Below the pieces are notes generated by a model. It was given only the letters and a program-made list of their open reading frames with translations, was not told the DNA's origin and did no database searches. A DNA stretch of 64,000 nucleotides from Acidimicrobiaceae bacterium (lineage in GTDB: Bacteria; Actinomycetota; Acidimicrobiia; Acidimicrobiales; RAAP-2), in assembly GCA_003138895.1 (NCBI GenBank), contig PLHJ01000005.1, positions 65,729 to 129,728 on the forward strand, written 5' to 3'. Both the position numbers and the translations under genes were made by a program. Below, piece after piece: positions 24,606-32,960 of the stretch (position 1 is its first letter; each line of letters begins with the position of its first letter).

Positions 24606-25843
24606 TGGGTGTCGTCAGCACGTTTCGAGAAAAAATGTTTGCCGCCTTTGTCGTGCGCAACTTCCGGTTGTTCTTTATTGGTCAACTGGTCTCAGTGTCG
24701 GGAACGTGGATGCAGCAGGTTGCTCAAAATGTGCTGATTTATCAACTGACCCACTCGGCGGTCGATCTCGGATTTTCCGCAGCGCTGCAGTTCTTACCTA
24801 TGTTGCTCTTTGGCTCCTACGGCGGATTGATTGCCGACCGGTTTGAAAAGCGACGCATCTTGTACGTCACGCAAGCGTGCGCGGGATCACTCGCCTTAGT
24901 GCTTGGGCTACTTGTTTCGACGCACCACGTCACCTTGGACCGGGTCTTCGTGATGGGTTTTCTTCTCGGGATTGTCAACATGTTCGACAATCCCGCTCGT
25001 CAGTCGTTCGTACAAGAAATGGTGGGGCGTGATTTGATGGCGAACGCCGTGAGCCTCAACAGCGTTTTAATGAATGCTGGTCGTCTCGTGGGACCCAGCA
25101 TCGCGGGAATACTTATTGCACTCGTGGGTATCGTTGCTTGTTTCTACGTCAATGCTGCGTCGTATCTCGCGGTACTACTCGCGCTCGCGCTTATGCGAAA
25201 GAAGGAGTTTTACCCCATGGCGATTACCGAACGCGCCAAGGGTCAACTTCGATTGGGACTTCGATACGCCTTTGAAACGCCTGCTCTTCGAAACGTCATT
25301 ATTGCGGCAGCCGTTGTCGGAACTCTCGCGTTTAACTTTTCCGTGACCTTGTTGTTGCTCGCGAGACAGACCTTCCATCACCCCAACGAATACAGCGTGT
25401 TACTTGCCTGCATGGGCTTTGGCGCGGTACTCGGTGGTCTCTACGTGGCGCACCGATCTCGACCAACACTGCGCTTGCTCGCCGTACTTTCCACGCTCTT
25501 TGGCATCTTCATGACGGTGGTGGCCTTTGCTCCCAACGAAATTGTGGCCGACGTGGCCATGGTGGCGACGGGAGCGTGTTCGATTGCATTTTTGTCGACA
25601 GCGAACGCGACGTTACAACTCAAGTCGCACCAAGTGATGCGTGGCCGCGTCATGAGCCTGTACGCCATTGCCGTACTTGGTTCCACGCCCATTGGCTCAC
25701 CACTCGTTGGTTTCATAATCAGCCAGACGAATCCGCGAGTCGGCATCGCCGTCGGCTCCATTGCGACGCTGATCGTCGGACTGTTCTTGCTTGCTTCGTC
25801 GCGGCGCCGTGACCAACGCCAAGAAGCACTACTGGCGGTTTAG
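24605..25843 (+). CDS. major facilitator superfamily efflux transporter
   Basis: A 412-residue membrane protein with about 12 hydrophobic segments. It is of the enterobactin-exporter-like MFS branch (MFS_3): FRLFFIGQLVSVSGTWMQQVAQNVLIYQLT in the first helix region (residues 17-46), the motif A equivalent GGLIADRFEKRRIL, and DNPARQSFVQEMVGRDLMANAVSLNS, the hallmark segment after helix 4 (each longer stretch quoted in part). It starts with GTG within the marR stop codon. Regulation by the upstream MarR protein points to a drug or toxic-metabolite exporter. The 3' end overlaps the convergent acyl-CoA dehydrogenase gene by four bases. Confidence 0.9.
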   Translation: MGVVSTFREKMFAAFVVRNFRLFFIGQLVSVSGTWMQQVAQNVLIYQLTHSAVDLGFSAALQFLPMLLFGSYGGLIADRFEKRRILYVTQACAGSLALVLGLLVSTHHVTLDRVFVMGFLLGIVNMFDNPARQSFVQEMVGRDLMANAVSLNSVLMNAGRLVGPSIAGILIALVGIVACFYVNAASYLAVLLALALMRKKEFYPMAITERAKGQLRLGLRYAFETPALRNVIIAAAVVGTLAFNFSVTLLLLARQTFHHPNEYSVLLACMGFGAVLGGLYVAHRSRPTLRLLAVLSTLFGIFMTVVAFAPNEIVADVAMVATGACSIAFLSTANATLQLKSHQVMRGRVMSLYAIAVLGSTPIGSPLVGFIISQTNPRVGIAVGSIATLIVGLFLLASSRRRDQRQEALLAV

Positions 25844-27072
25844 GAAGCTTGGGGCTTTGGCTCTTTAGGGAGACCCAAGGCGCGCTCGCCAATGATGTTG
25901 CGCTGAATTTCCGCGGTGCCACCCCAAATAGTTTCGGACCTAGAAAAGAAGAACGATGCTTGCATATCCGAAACGGGATAGTCGGCCCGACCGCGTCGGT
26001 TACCCGGCAGAATGCCTTCCGCGTCGCCTTTGCCGGTGAGAATTTGACCTTCCATGCCAAGGATGTCAAGAGCAAGTTCCATCGACGCGCGGTGGGCTTC
26101 TGACCAGAACATCTTGTTGCAAGCTCCAAGTAGCGCAGCGTTGTGGGTGTTGTTAAGTGCGTCGGTCAGCGAGCGATAACCGTTGATCTCCATGATTTTT
26201 ACTTTTTCCCACGCCCGAACCAACTGGTCTCGGTACAGCTTGTCGGTGTTTTTTCCAACGCGCTGCGCGTCTTTCAAAATGACTTCCCATTCTTTTAGGA
26301 AGCGGCGATATCCTGTGGTGGACGACGAGCCGCGCTCAAAACCAAGCGTGGTCATCGCAACTTTCCAACCGTTATTGAGTCCGCCCACAACGTTTGCCTT
26401 GGGGCAACGAGCGTTCGTGAAGAACACCTCGTTGAACTCGGCTGATCCATCGACCTGTGTGATCGGACGAACTTCCACGCCCTCTTGGTGCATCGGAACG
26501 AGCAGATAACTGATGCCCGCGTGCTGGGGCGCGTCGGGGTCCGTGCGAGCGAGCAAGAAGACGTAGTCCGCGTGCTGGGCCTGGGTGGTCCAAACCTTTT
26601 GACCGTTGATGATCCACTCATCACCGTCAAGGATTGCGTTGGTCTTGAGACTCGCGAGGTCAGAACCCGAGTTCGGCTCGGAGAATCCTTGGCACCAGGC
26701 AATCTTTCCTTGCAAGATGCCCGGAATGAATTCTTTCTTTTGCTCTTCGGTACCCCACTGCAAAATTGTTGGTCCCACCAAGGTGTCGCCAAAAAAGTCA
26801 GCGCGAAGCGGTGCACCCGACCGAGCGAACTCTTCGTTAGCGACGACTTGCTGCAAGAGGGTAAGCCCCTTGCCGCCGTATTCCTTGGGCCAACCCGCGC
26901 AGATCCAACCGCCGGCGAACAATTTGTCGGTCCAGGCGTCGTTGAACGCCTTTCGCTCGTCGTTCGTCATCTTGAATCCCGGGTCAAACCAGCCTTTTGG
27001 CAGGTTTTCTTCGAGCCAGCCGCGAACTTCTTTGCGGAACGTTTCTGCTTCGGGGGGGTAGGTCAGATCCAT
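25840..27072 (-). CDS. acyl-CoA dehydrogenase
   Basis: A 410-residue flavoenzyme. FAD/substrate motifs are WCQGFSEPNSGSDLASLKTNA (part of the classical middle-domain motif) and WTTQAQHADYVFLLARTD. The C-terminal domain has RRGRADYPVSDMQASFFFSRSETIWGGTAEIQRNIIGERALGLP, containing the GGTAEIQRNIIGERALGLP FAD-binding tail (quoted in pieces for position only). The active-site base position of the FadE branch is less certain. ATG 27072 gives MDLTYPPEAETFR, the family start; the frame is open for 57 more codons upstream without conserved sequence. It belongs to the group paired with P450 and steroid or branched-acid catabolism in actinobacteria. Confidence 0.92.
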   Translation of the reverse strand: MDLTYPPEAETFRKEVRGWLEENLPKGWFDPGFKMTNDERKAFNDAWTDKLFAGGWICAGWPKEYGGKGLTLLQQVVANEEFARSGAPLRADFFGDTLVGPTILQWGTEEQKKEFIPGILQGKIAWCQGFSEPNSGSDLASLKTNAILDGDEWIINGQKVWTTQAQHADYVFLLARTDPDAPQHAGISYLLVPMHQEGVEVRPITQVDGSAEFNEVFFTNARCPKANVVGGLNNGWKVAMTTLGFERGSSSTTGYRRFLKEWEVILKDAQRVGKNTDKLYRDQLVRAWEKVKIMEINGYRSLTDALNNTHNAALLGACNKMFWSEAHRASMELALDILGMEGQILTGKGDAEGILPGNRRGRADYPVSDMQASFFFSRSETIWGGTAEIQRNIIGERALGLPKEPKPQAS

Positions 27073-27175
27073 AAAGTGCAGCGTACTCACCAAATTCAAG
27101 CCCCTCAACTCGCATTTGTGTCGCCATCGCGGCTCTGGGAGAATAAAGAACCCCCGAACGCCAAGGAAGTAGCCC

Positions 27176-28546
27176 GTGTCTCGATCGATCCGCGAAGTCA
27201 TCGCCGAAACAAAGGCGTCGTGGGCATTGTCAAAGTCCATCAAGTTGCCTGATCACGTGGCGCCTCGTGCCGCCGAACCTGGAAAACATCGAGTGGCTTT
27301 TCTTATTTATCGGGGCAACCCGCGCTGTGGTGGACAAGGCGTTTATACCCGTCACCTCACGCGCGAATTGGTGGCCCTTGGTCACAGCGTCGAAGTGTTT
27401 GCCGGACCTCCCTGGCCCGAGCTTGACGACGGCGTGGGCTTTACGCCGGTACGGGGTCTTGATCTCTACCGTGACCCCGATCCGTTTCGCATTCCCGCCC
27501 GTAGTGAATTCACGTCGTGGGCCGACGTCACTGAATTCGCGGTAATGCTGTCGGCGGGCTTTGGCGAACCTCTGGCGTACTCAATGCGCATCAAGAAAAT
27601 CTTGTCGAAGCGTCGAGCTGATTTTGACATCATCCACGATAACCAGTGTCTTGGCACCGGCATTTTGGATCTCGCGAAGGATGGCTGGCCGCTCCTTGAA
27701 ACGCTGCACCACCCAATTACGGTGGATCGTTCCATTGCCCTTGATCACGCGGAAACCCCTTGGAAGCGCTTCACGACGAAGCGTTGGTTCGGATTTCTTC
27801 GCATGCAGGTGCGAGTCGTTCGAAAATTGCCCGCCGTACTGACCGTGTCGGAGAACTCCAAGATCGACATCAACAAGCAGATGCGCGTACGTCTCGCCAA
27901 CATGACCGTGGTGCCCGTGGGCGTCGATCACGAAGTCTTTCGTCCCTACGACGACGTAACGAAGAAAAAAGGTCGTCTCATGGTGACGTCTTCTAGCGAC
28001 GTTCCGATGAAAGGACTCGTACCGCTCTTAGAAGCCATTGCCAAGTTGCGCGTCGAGCGCGACATTGACCTCGTGGTCATTGGTCAGCCCCGACCCAAGG
28101 GTCGAGTTGCTCAGACCATGACACGGTTGGGCTTAGAAGACATTGTCCACACCATCAGCGGCGTGAGCGACGAAGAACTCGCACGTCTCTACGGTGAAGC
28201 GGAAGTCGCCATCGTGCCCAGCCTCTACGAGGGATTCTCCCTGCCGGCGATTGAAGCAATGAGTTGTGGTGTGGCCGTCGTGGCCACCACCGGCGGCGCA
28301 CTGCCGGAAGTTGTGGGAACGAGCGGTGAGACCGGACTACTCGTCGAACCCAATGACCCCGAAGCGTTGGTCGCGGCAATCAGAGAGCTTCTCGATAATG
28401 AAGAACTGCGTGAGAAACTTGGTGCCAATGGTCGCCAGCGCGTCATTGAACGATTCACTTGGCAGGTGACGGCTCGAGGCACTGCCGCCTGTTACGACGC
28501 GATCCTTTCGAAGAAGCCGCTTCCGGCTTCGGTGGTGTTCAACTGA
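27176..28546 (+). CDS. GT4-family glycosyltransferase
   Basis: A 456-residue GT-B retaining glycosyltransferase. The N-terminal acceptor domain opens with the conserved GGQGVYTRHLTRELVALGH; the donor domain includes VPVGVDHEVFRPYDDV, SSDVPMKGLVPLLEAI (K in the phosphate-contact position) and PSLYEGFSLPAIEAMSCG with the Glu of the EX7E motif. GTG 27176 is preceded by AAGGAAG. The following methyltransferase overlaps by one base and a toroid protein follows, forming a three-gene operon. This GT/methyltransferase/toroid arrangement recurs in actinobacteria as I remember it; its product is unknown, perhaps a glycolipid or polysaccharide. Confidence 0.88.
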   Translation: MSRSIREVIAETKASWALSKSIKLPDHVAPRAAEPGKHRVAFLIYRGNPRCGGQGVYTRHLTRELVALGHSVEVFAGPPWPELDDGVGFTPVRGLDLYRDPDPFRIPARSEFTSWADVTEFAVMLSAGFGEPLAYSMRIKKILSKRRADFDIIHDNQCLGTGILDLAKDGWPLLETLHHPITVDRSIALDHAETPWKRFTTKRWFGFLRMQVRVVRKLPAVLTVSENSKIDINKQMRVRLANMTVVPVGVDHEVFRPYDDVTKKKGRLMVTSSSDVPMKGLVPLLEAIAKLRVERDIDLVVIGQPRPKGRVAQTMTRLGLEDIVHTISGVSDEELARLYGEAEVAIVPSLYEGFSLPAIEAMSCGVAVVATTGGALPEVVGTSGETGLLVEPNDPEALVAAIRELLDNEELREKLGANGRQRVIERFTWQVTARGTAACYDAILSKKPLPASVVFN

Positions 28547-29262
28547 TGTTGACCGCGGACTACGACGTCTTGGGCTTGAAGGCCGGCGACATGATGCTTG
28601 ATCTTGGCTGCGGCTTCGGTCGCCATGCCTACGAGGCCGCCCGCCGAGGAGCCCACGTCATTGCTCTCGACGCGGGCCGCGACGAAGTAGAAGGGGTGGC
28701 TGGTACATTCGCCGCCATGGTCGACGCCGGTGAGTTGTCGGTGGCAGCGATTCGCACGGCCGTGGTCCAAGGCGACGCGTTAAAGTTGCCATTTCCTCGC
28801 GCAACCTTTGACCGAGTCATCTGTTCTGAGGTCTTGGAACATATTCCCAACGACGAAGGCGCGATGGCGGAGTTGTCGCGTGTCCTAAAGCCCGGTGGCA
28901 CGATGGCCATTACAATTCCTCGATTCGGTCCGGAATTAATCAACTGGGCGCTGTCGGACGAATATCACAATGTCCCCGGAGGTCACGTTCGCATTTATCG
29001 ACGGAGCGTCGTCGAAAATCGGCTGAAGGCGACCGGCCTTGAAGTCACGGGTCACGGCTACGCCCACGGACTGCACAGTCCCTACTGGTGGCTCAAGTGC
29101 TTCGTGGGAACGACCAACGACGAGAACCGTTGGGTGAAGGCCTACCACCGTCTTTTGGTCTGGGACATTATGAAAGCGCCAAAGTTGACTCGCTTCGCCG
29201 AGAAAGTTCTCTCGCCGCTTATCGGCAAGTCCTTAATCGTGTATCTTCGAAAGCCGGCCTAA
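28546..29262 (+). CDS. class I SAM-dependent methyltransferase (operon with GT4)
   Basis: A 238-residue methyltransferase. Motif I is MMLDLGCGFGRHAYEAARRG (about residues 16-35), the ribose Asp is in VIALDAGRDEV, and motif III/IV is FDRVICSEVLEHIPNDEGAMAEL with KPGGTMAITIPRFGPE after it (quoted in parts). ATG 28546 sits in the GT4 stop codon. The C-terminal part after position 150 (PYWWLKCFVGTTNDENRW) is specific to this subfamily and would form the acceptor site. It probably methylates a sugar or lipid produced with the neighbouring glycosyltransferase. Confidence 0.87.
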   Translation: MLTADYDVLGLKAGDMMLDLGCGFGRHAYEAARRGAHVIALDAGRDEVEGVAGTFAAMVDAGELSVAAIRTAVVQGDALKLPFPRATFDRVICSEVLEHIPNDEGAMAELSRVLKPGGTMAITIPRFGPELINWALSDEYHNVPGGHVRIYRRSVVENRLKATGLEVTGHGYAHGLHSPYWWLKCFVGTTNDENRWVKAYHRLLVWDIMKAPKLTRFAEKVLSPLIGKSLIVYLRKPA

Positions 29263-29265
29263 CCA

Positions 29266-30369
29266 GTGGCTGACGTCGTGTCAACCATGGCGGGGATACC
29301 CGGCATTTTGACGCCCGAGCAAGTTGAACGTTCCGCTTCATCGCTCGCCACGTTGCAACGCCCCGACGGACAAATTCCGTGGTTCCCTGGGGGTCACACC
29401 GACGCCTGGAACCACGTGGAAGCAGCCATGGCGCTGACGGTGACGGGCCATTTGGAAGAAGCACGCCAGGCCTATCGGTGGCTACAGGATTGCCAACTTG
29501 GTGACGGTAGCTGGTTCAATTACTACGTAGGGTCCACCGTTGTCGACGCACGCCTCGACACCAACGTGTGTGCTTATGTAGCGACCGGTCTCTTTCACTA
29601 TCTACTCGTCACCGATGACGTTGATTTTGTTGCATCCATGTTCCCTGTTGTAGATCAGGCGCTCGAATTCGTGTTGCGATGGCAACTACCCGACGGAACC
29701 ATTCGTTGGTCTCTCGATGTTACGGGTCACGCCGAGTCGTATTCACTGCTCACGGGATCGTCCTCGATTTTTCATGCTCTTCGTTGTGGTGTTGCGCTCG
29801 CCGAACGTCTCGACGTCACTCGACTGTCGTGGGAGTTGGCGGCGGGACGACTGGGTCACGCCATTGCGCACCACCGCGGCGCCTTTGCACCAAAGAACGA
29901 ATTCGCCATGGACTGGTACTACCCGATTTTTTCTGGAGCTCTCACTGGTGAGGCCGCGGAGAATCGTATTCGTGACGGCTGGGAGACCCACGTCATGGAA
30001 GGCTACGGCGTGCGCTGCGTGTCGACTAATGACTGGGTGACGGCGGCGGAAACAGCCGAGTGCGTTCTTACGCTCGACGCTCTGGGTTGGACAAGCCAAG
30101 CGCTCGATCTTTTATCGCTCACGTCTCGTCACCGTCGCGAGGATGGATCGTATTGGACGGGCATTGCCTATCCCGAAGCGGTGACGTTTCCCTTCGAAGA
30201 GACAACGTCGTATACGGCGGCGGCCATCATCTTGGCCGTGGACGCACTGACCTCGTGCTCGCCGGCCAGTGGTCTTTTTCGAGACGGTGCCGTGCCGGCG
30301 GTCGTGGACATTCCCGAGCCGGGTTGCACGCTCAATCTGACCGACCACGTTTCTAGAACCAATAACTGA
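29266..30369 (+). CDS. (alpha/alpha)-toroid protein of the prenyltransferase/squalene-cyclase-repeat type
   Basis: A 367-residue helical protein of paired repeats with QxxDGxxxW-type elements: LQRPDGQIPWFPGG, LQDCQLGDGSWFN, WQLPDGTIRWS and SRHRREDGSYWTG. These are QW-like repeats of terpene cyclases and prenyltransferase beta subunits, but the DxDD motif of squalene-hopene cyclase is absent and the length is only about half. Trp/His/Asp-rich turns (HTDAWNHVEAAMAL, EFAMDWYYPIFSG) might bind a carbohydrate as in glycoside hydrolases of the same fold. GTG 29266 is four bases after the methyltransferase stop. No N-terminal signal. Function unknown; acts with the upstream GT4 and methyltransferase. 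Confidence 0.7.
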   Translation: MADVVSTMAGIPGILTPEQVERSASSLATLQRPDGQIPWFPGGHTDAWNHVEAAMALTVTGHLEEARQAYRWLQDCQLGDGSWFNYYVGSTVVDARLDTNVCAYVATGLFHYLLVTDDVDFVASMFPVVDQALEFVLRWQLPDGTIRWSLDVTGHAESYSLLTGSSSIFHALRCGVALAERLDVTRLSWELAAGRLGHAIAHHRGAFAPKNEFAMDWYYPIFSGALTGEAAENRIRDGWETHVMEGYGVRCVSTNDWVTAAETAECVLTLDALGWTSQALDLLSLTSRHRREDGSYWTGIAYPEAVTFPFEETTSYTAAAIILAVDALTSCSPASGLFRDGAVPAVVDIPEPGCTLNLTDHVSRTNN

Positions 30370-30381
30370 GCAACGCACGAA

Positions 30382-31206
30382 TTAAGGGAGTTCAATCTCC
30401 ATGAGATCGTTCGCTACGACAATTTCACCTTGGTAGACACTCTTGGCTTCGTCAATCCATTCGCCCTCGGTACCGGGCCATGGTGCGGGAACAAGATGCG
30501 TCATCACAAGTTTCTTGACGCCAGCGCGTTGGGCAGTGTTGCCTGCATCAACGGTGCTCGAGTGGTAATCAAGGATGTCCTGCAATCGAGGCACCGGAAT
30601 CGATTTCACGAGGGATTCGCGGATGACCGTCTGCACGTAGATGTCGGCGTCGAGGCAGAGTTGATCGAGCCCCTCGCAGGGTACCGAGTCGCCACCAATG
30701 ACAACGGAGGACTCGTCAAAGTCCACGCGGTAACCCACGGTCGGTTCGACCGGGCGATGGTTCGTTGGAGCGGCGCTGACGCGCACGCCCTCGAGTTCGA
30801 GAACAACGCCGCCGCTCGTTTCAATGACTTCAATGGCTGGCTCCCAATTGAGATCAGCGTGGTGCGCGAGTCGGTAGCCAATATCGAATTCCAACATTGC
30901 GAGGGTCCGTTCAACAAAAGCCGCCGTACCCACGGGTCCAACAACGCGCAGTGGATTGACAATCGGCGACATGGCCCAACGCATCGTCACGACGTCGTTG
31001 AAATCAGTGACGTGGTCGCTGTGCAGGTGCGTAAGAAAGACGGTGTGGAAGGCCGCGGGTCCGCTCATGGCTGCTGCTGCTCGCATGAGAACTCCTCGTC
31101 CACAGTCAAAAAGAAAATCCATGCCGGCAACTCGGACCAGGGTGGCCGGTCCCGCTCGCTGGGGATCGGGGATAGGACTGCCCGTTCCTAAGGTGATGAG
31201 TTTCAT
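30382..31206 (-). CDS. MBL-fold metallo-hydrolase (RNase Z/AtsA-like)
   Basis: A 274-residue metallo-beta-lactamase-fold protein. It has the zinc motif HxHxDH in LTHLHSDHVTDFNDV, an Asp ligand in VIGGDSVPCEGL, and a final His in KKLVMTHLVPAPWPG. The first strand, LITLGTGSPIPDPQRAGPA, is typical of the RNase Z/arylsulfatase branch. A tRNA-processing exosite is not evident, so a small-molecule esterase or phosphodiesterase is favoured. A GAGGAG ribosome site precedes ATG 31206. It converges with the toroid gene. Confidence 0.87.
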   Translation of the reverse strand: MKLITLGTGSPIPDPQRAGPATLVRVAGMDFLFDCGRGVLMRAAAAMSGPAAFHTVFLTHLHSDHVTDFNDVVTMRWAMSPIVNPLRVVGPVGTAAFVERTLAMLEFDIGYRLAHHADLNWEPAIEVIETSGGVVLELEGVRVSAAPTNHRPVEPTVGYRVDFDESSVVIGGDSVPCEGLDQLCLDADIYVQTVIRESLVKSIPVPRLQDILDYHSSTVDAGNTAQRAGVKKLVMTHLVPAPWPGTEGEWIDEAKSVYQGEIVVANDLMEIELP

Positions 31207-31346
31207 AGAGCTCCTCGCGTGACCGCTGCAATCGTTATTGATTAGATCCCTTTGACGCTAGACGGTGGCTATTGAACAGGTGTGTTCGTAGTATTGGTGA
31301 AGTGGTGCTTGGGGGAAGGGGCCCCACGGATTGGGGACGTACCGAT

Positions 31347-31670
31347 ATGCGCTACATCGTTTATGTAATCGACGATCAAAGTCGGTCTGGTACTTCGGCG
31401 GAAATGGCGGCCGTCGACGAATTCAATGATCGGCTCTTGAGCGAAGGCCACTGGGTCATGGCGGCAGGCATTGGTGCGCCCAGCACAGCCATCGTCATTG
31501 ATAACCGAGAAGGAAACGAAAAAGTCACTAATGGCTCTGTCTTTGCGTCAAACGAGTTCTATAGCGGCTTTTGGATTATTGACGCGCCCGATCAGGGCGT
31601 GGCACTGCGACTCGCGAACGAAGGGTCCCGGTGCTGTAATCGACGAGTTGAATTACGGCCGCTCCTTTAG
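31347..31670 (+). CDS. YCII-related domain protein
   Basis: A 107-residue single-domain protein with the ferredoxin-like fold seen in YciI and muconolactone isomerase relatives. The pattern MRYIVYVIDDQ, GAPSTAIVIDNREG, FYSGFWIID and the end NEGSRCCNRRVELRPLL fits this family, often described as DGPF-domain proteins. ATG 31347 was preferred over an upstream ATG (31272), as the conserved N-terminus starts there. Function of most members is unknown. It stands alone between a divergent hydrolase and a convergent methyltransferase gene. Confidence 0.75.
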   Translation: MRYIVYVIDDQSRSGTSAEMAAVDEFNDRLLSEGHWVMAAGIGAPSTAIVIDNREGNEKVTNGSVFASNEFYSGFWIIDAPDQGVALRLANEGSRCCNRRVELRPLL

Positions 31671-31725
31671 GGCGCGTCTGACCAAGCCCAAGCCGTACTG
31701 GGCTGTTAGGGAACACTCGAAGAGA

Positions 31726-32361
31726 CTAGAAATTCGCTTCCAGTATGCGAAGCGAGCCTTCGACGCCACGCTCTACGAAGCGACCACTTTCGAGCGCAGC
31801 ACAGAAAATCTCATAAGGCGGCCGTCCACCGTCATCGGGATCGGGAAAGACGTCGTGGATGAGTAGTAAACCACCACTGACGACTTTGGGAGTCCATGCT
31901 TCGTAGTCCGACCATGCCACGTCGTGCGCGTGGCCACCGTCAATGAAGAGCAGATCGAGAGGTTGATCAAAGTGCGAAGCGACGACGAGTGAAGGCCCCA
32001 CGAGACCAACGACGACGCTCTCGAGTTCTGCCTCGGCGATCGTTCGTTGCCAGTGGGGAAGTGTATTGAGCCGGCCATCGACGGGGTCCACCAATGTCCG
32101 ATCGAAGTGTTCCCACCCCGCTTGATTCTCTTCGCTGCCGTGATGGTGGTCGAGCGAATAAAGAACACTCGAAGTGTGTTCGGCGGCGGCTCCGAGGTAT
32201 ACCGCTGATTTGCCACACCAAGCTCCAACTTCCAGCCACGTTCCACCCGTTCGTTGTTCACCGAGCGCCAAAGCCGATTCAAAGAGCGCGAGACCTTCGT
32301 AACGGGGCATGAATCCCTTGACACCCTCAGCAAAACTCAAAAGCTCATCGGTTCTGCTCAT
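31726..32361 (-). CDS. class I SAM-dependent methyltransferase (Methyltransf_24 type)
   Basis: A 211-residue methyltransferase. The SAM site is in WLEVGAWCGKSAVYLGAAAE (about 41-60), the post-I acidic residue in LYSLDHHHGSEENQ, and the catalytic metal-like Asp in LLFIDGGHAHDV with a following IHDVFPDPDDGGRPP. The family resembles O-methyltransferases with a DGxH motif. It overlaps the GDT1 transporter gene by four bases. I remember close homologues being encoded near the GT4/methyltransferase/toroid set seen at 27.2-30.4 kb in other actinobacteria, which would make it a fourth member; that is inference. Confidence 0.82.
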   Translation of the reverse strand: MSRTDELLSFAEGVKGFMPRYEGLALFESALALGEQRTGGTWLEVGAWCGKSAVYLGAAAEHTSSVLYSLDHHHGSEENQAGWEHFDRTLVDPVDGRLNTLPHWQRTIAEAELESVVVGLVGPSLVVASHFDQPLDLLFIDGGHAHDVAWSDYEAWTPKVVSGGLLLIHDVFPDPDDGGRPPYEIFCAALESGRFVERGVEGSLRILEANF

Positions 32362-32951
32362 GACGTGAACACTTGCACGAGCGTGTAGATACCGAGTCCG
32401 GCAAAAATAAGTCCTCCCGCCAAGCGAATCTTCGCCAAGGGAATGTGACGCAGCATATAGGAACCGCCGTAGGCACCTATGAAGGCAAGAGAAATGAGAG
32501 CGAGCGACGCGCCAACAAACACTTCGAGAGGTTCGTGCGTCTTTGCAACAAAGTTGGCTGCTTGAATCTGCGTGAGATCGCCGAATTCGCTGACGAAGAT
32601 GACCGTAAACGCCGTGAGGACTTCACGCCAGGCTTTGGTGGGGTACTCCTTTTGCGCCTTCTTCTCACCAACTTCAATTTCGTTTTTCTCGGGAACAAAA
32701 AGCAAGTACGCAGCGCCACCCAAAAACAACAGGGCGATGATGAGTTCTTTCCATCGGTGGGGAAAGAGCGTTATTAGGCCACCCACGCCAACCGCGAGAC
32801 CCATTTGCAGTACGTAGCCAAACGAAGCTCCGATGGCCACCGAACGGGGCCGAGCCTTGGTGCTCATCACGATTGTGGCCATCATGGTTTTGTCCGGAAG
32901 CTCCAAAACAAAGATAAGGGCAAAGACACCCAAAAATCCGGCGAAGCTCAC
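32358..32951 (-). CDS. GDT1/TMEM165-family cation transporter
   Basis: A 197-residue membrane protein with six predicted transmembrane helices in two repeats. Each repeat carries the acidic signature: ELPDKTMMATIV (Glu17, Asp20) and EFGDLTQIQAANF. The family is a Mn2+/Ca2+ (or H+-coupled) exporter; in the first repeat the usual Gly of E-x-G-D is Pro, as in other actinobacterial members. A charged loop (PEKNEIEVGEKKAQKEY) links the halves. It is 9 bases downstream of nothing else on its strand except the aminopeptidase gene region and precedes the methyltransferase in a two-gene unit. Confidence 0.88.
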   Translation of the reverse strand: MSFAGFLGVFALIFVLELPDKTMMATIVMSTKARPRSVAIGASFGYVLQMGLAVGVGGLITLFPHRWKELIIALLFLGGAAYLLFVPEKNEIEVGEKKAQKEYPTKAWREVLTAFTVIFVSEFGDLTQIQAANFVAKTHEPLEVFVGASLALISLAFIGAYGGSYMLRHIPLAKIRLAGGLIFAGLGIYTLVQVFTS

Positions 32952-32960
32952 GTCTTGTTC

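Noticed and set aside
27073..27243. 57-codon N-terminal extension of the acyl-CoA dehydrogenase
   Set aside because: Family homology starts at ATG 27072; the extension overlaps the promoter and start of the divergent glycosyltransferase gene.
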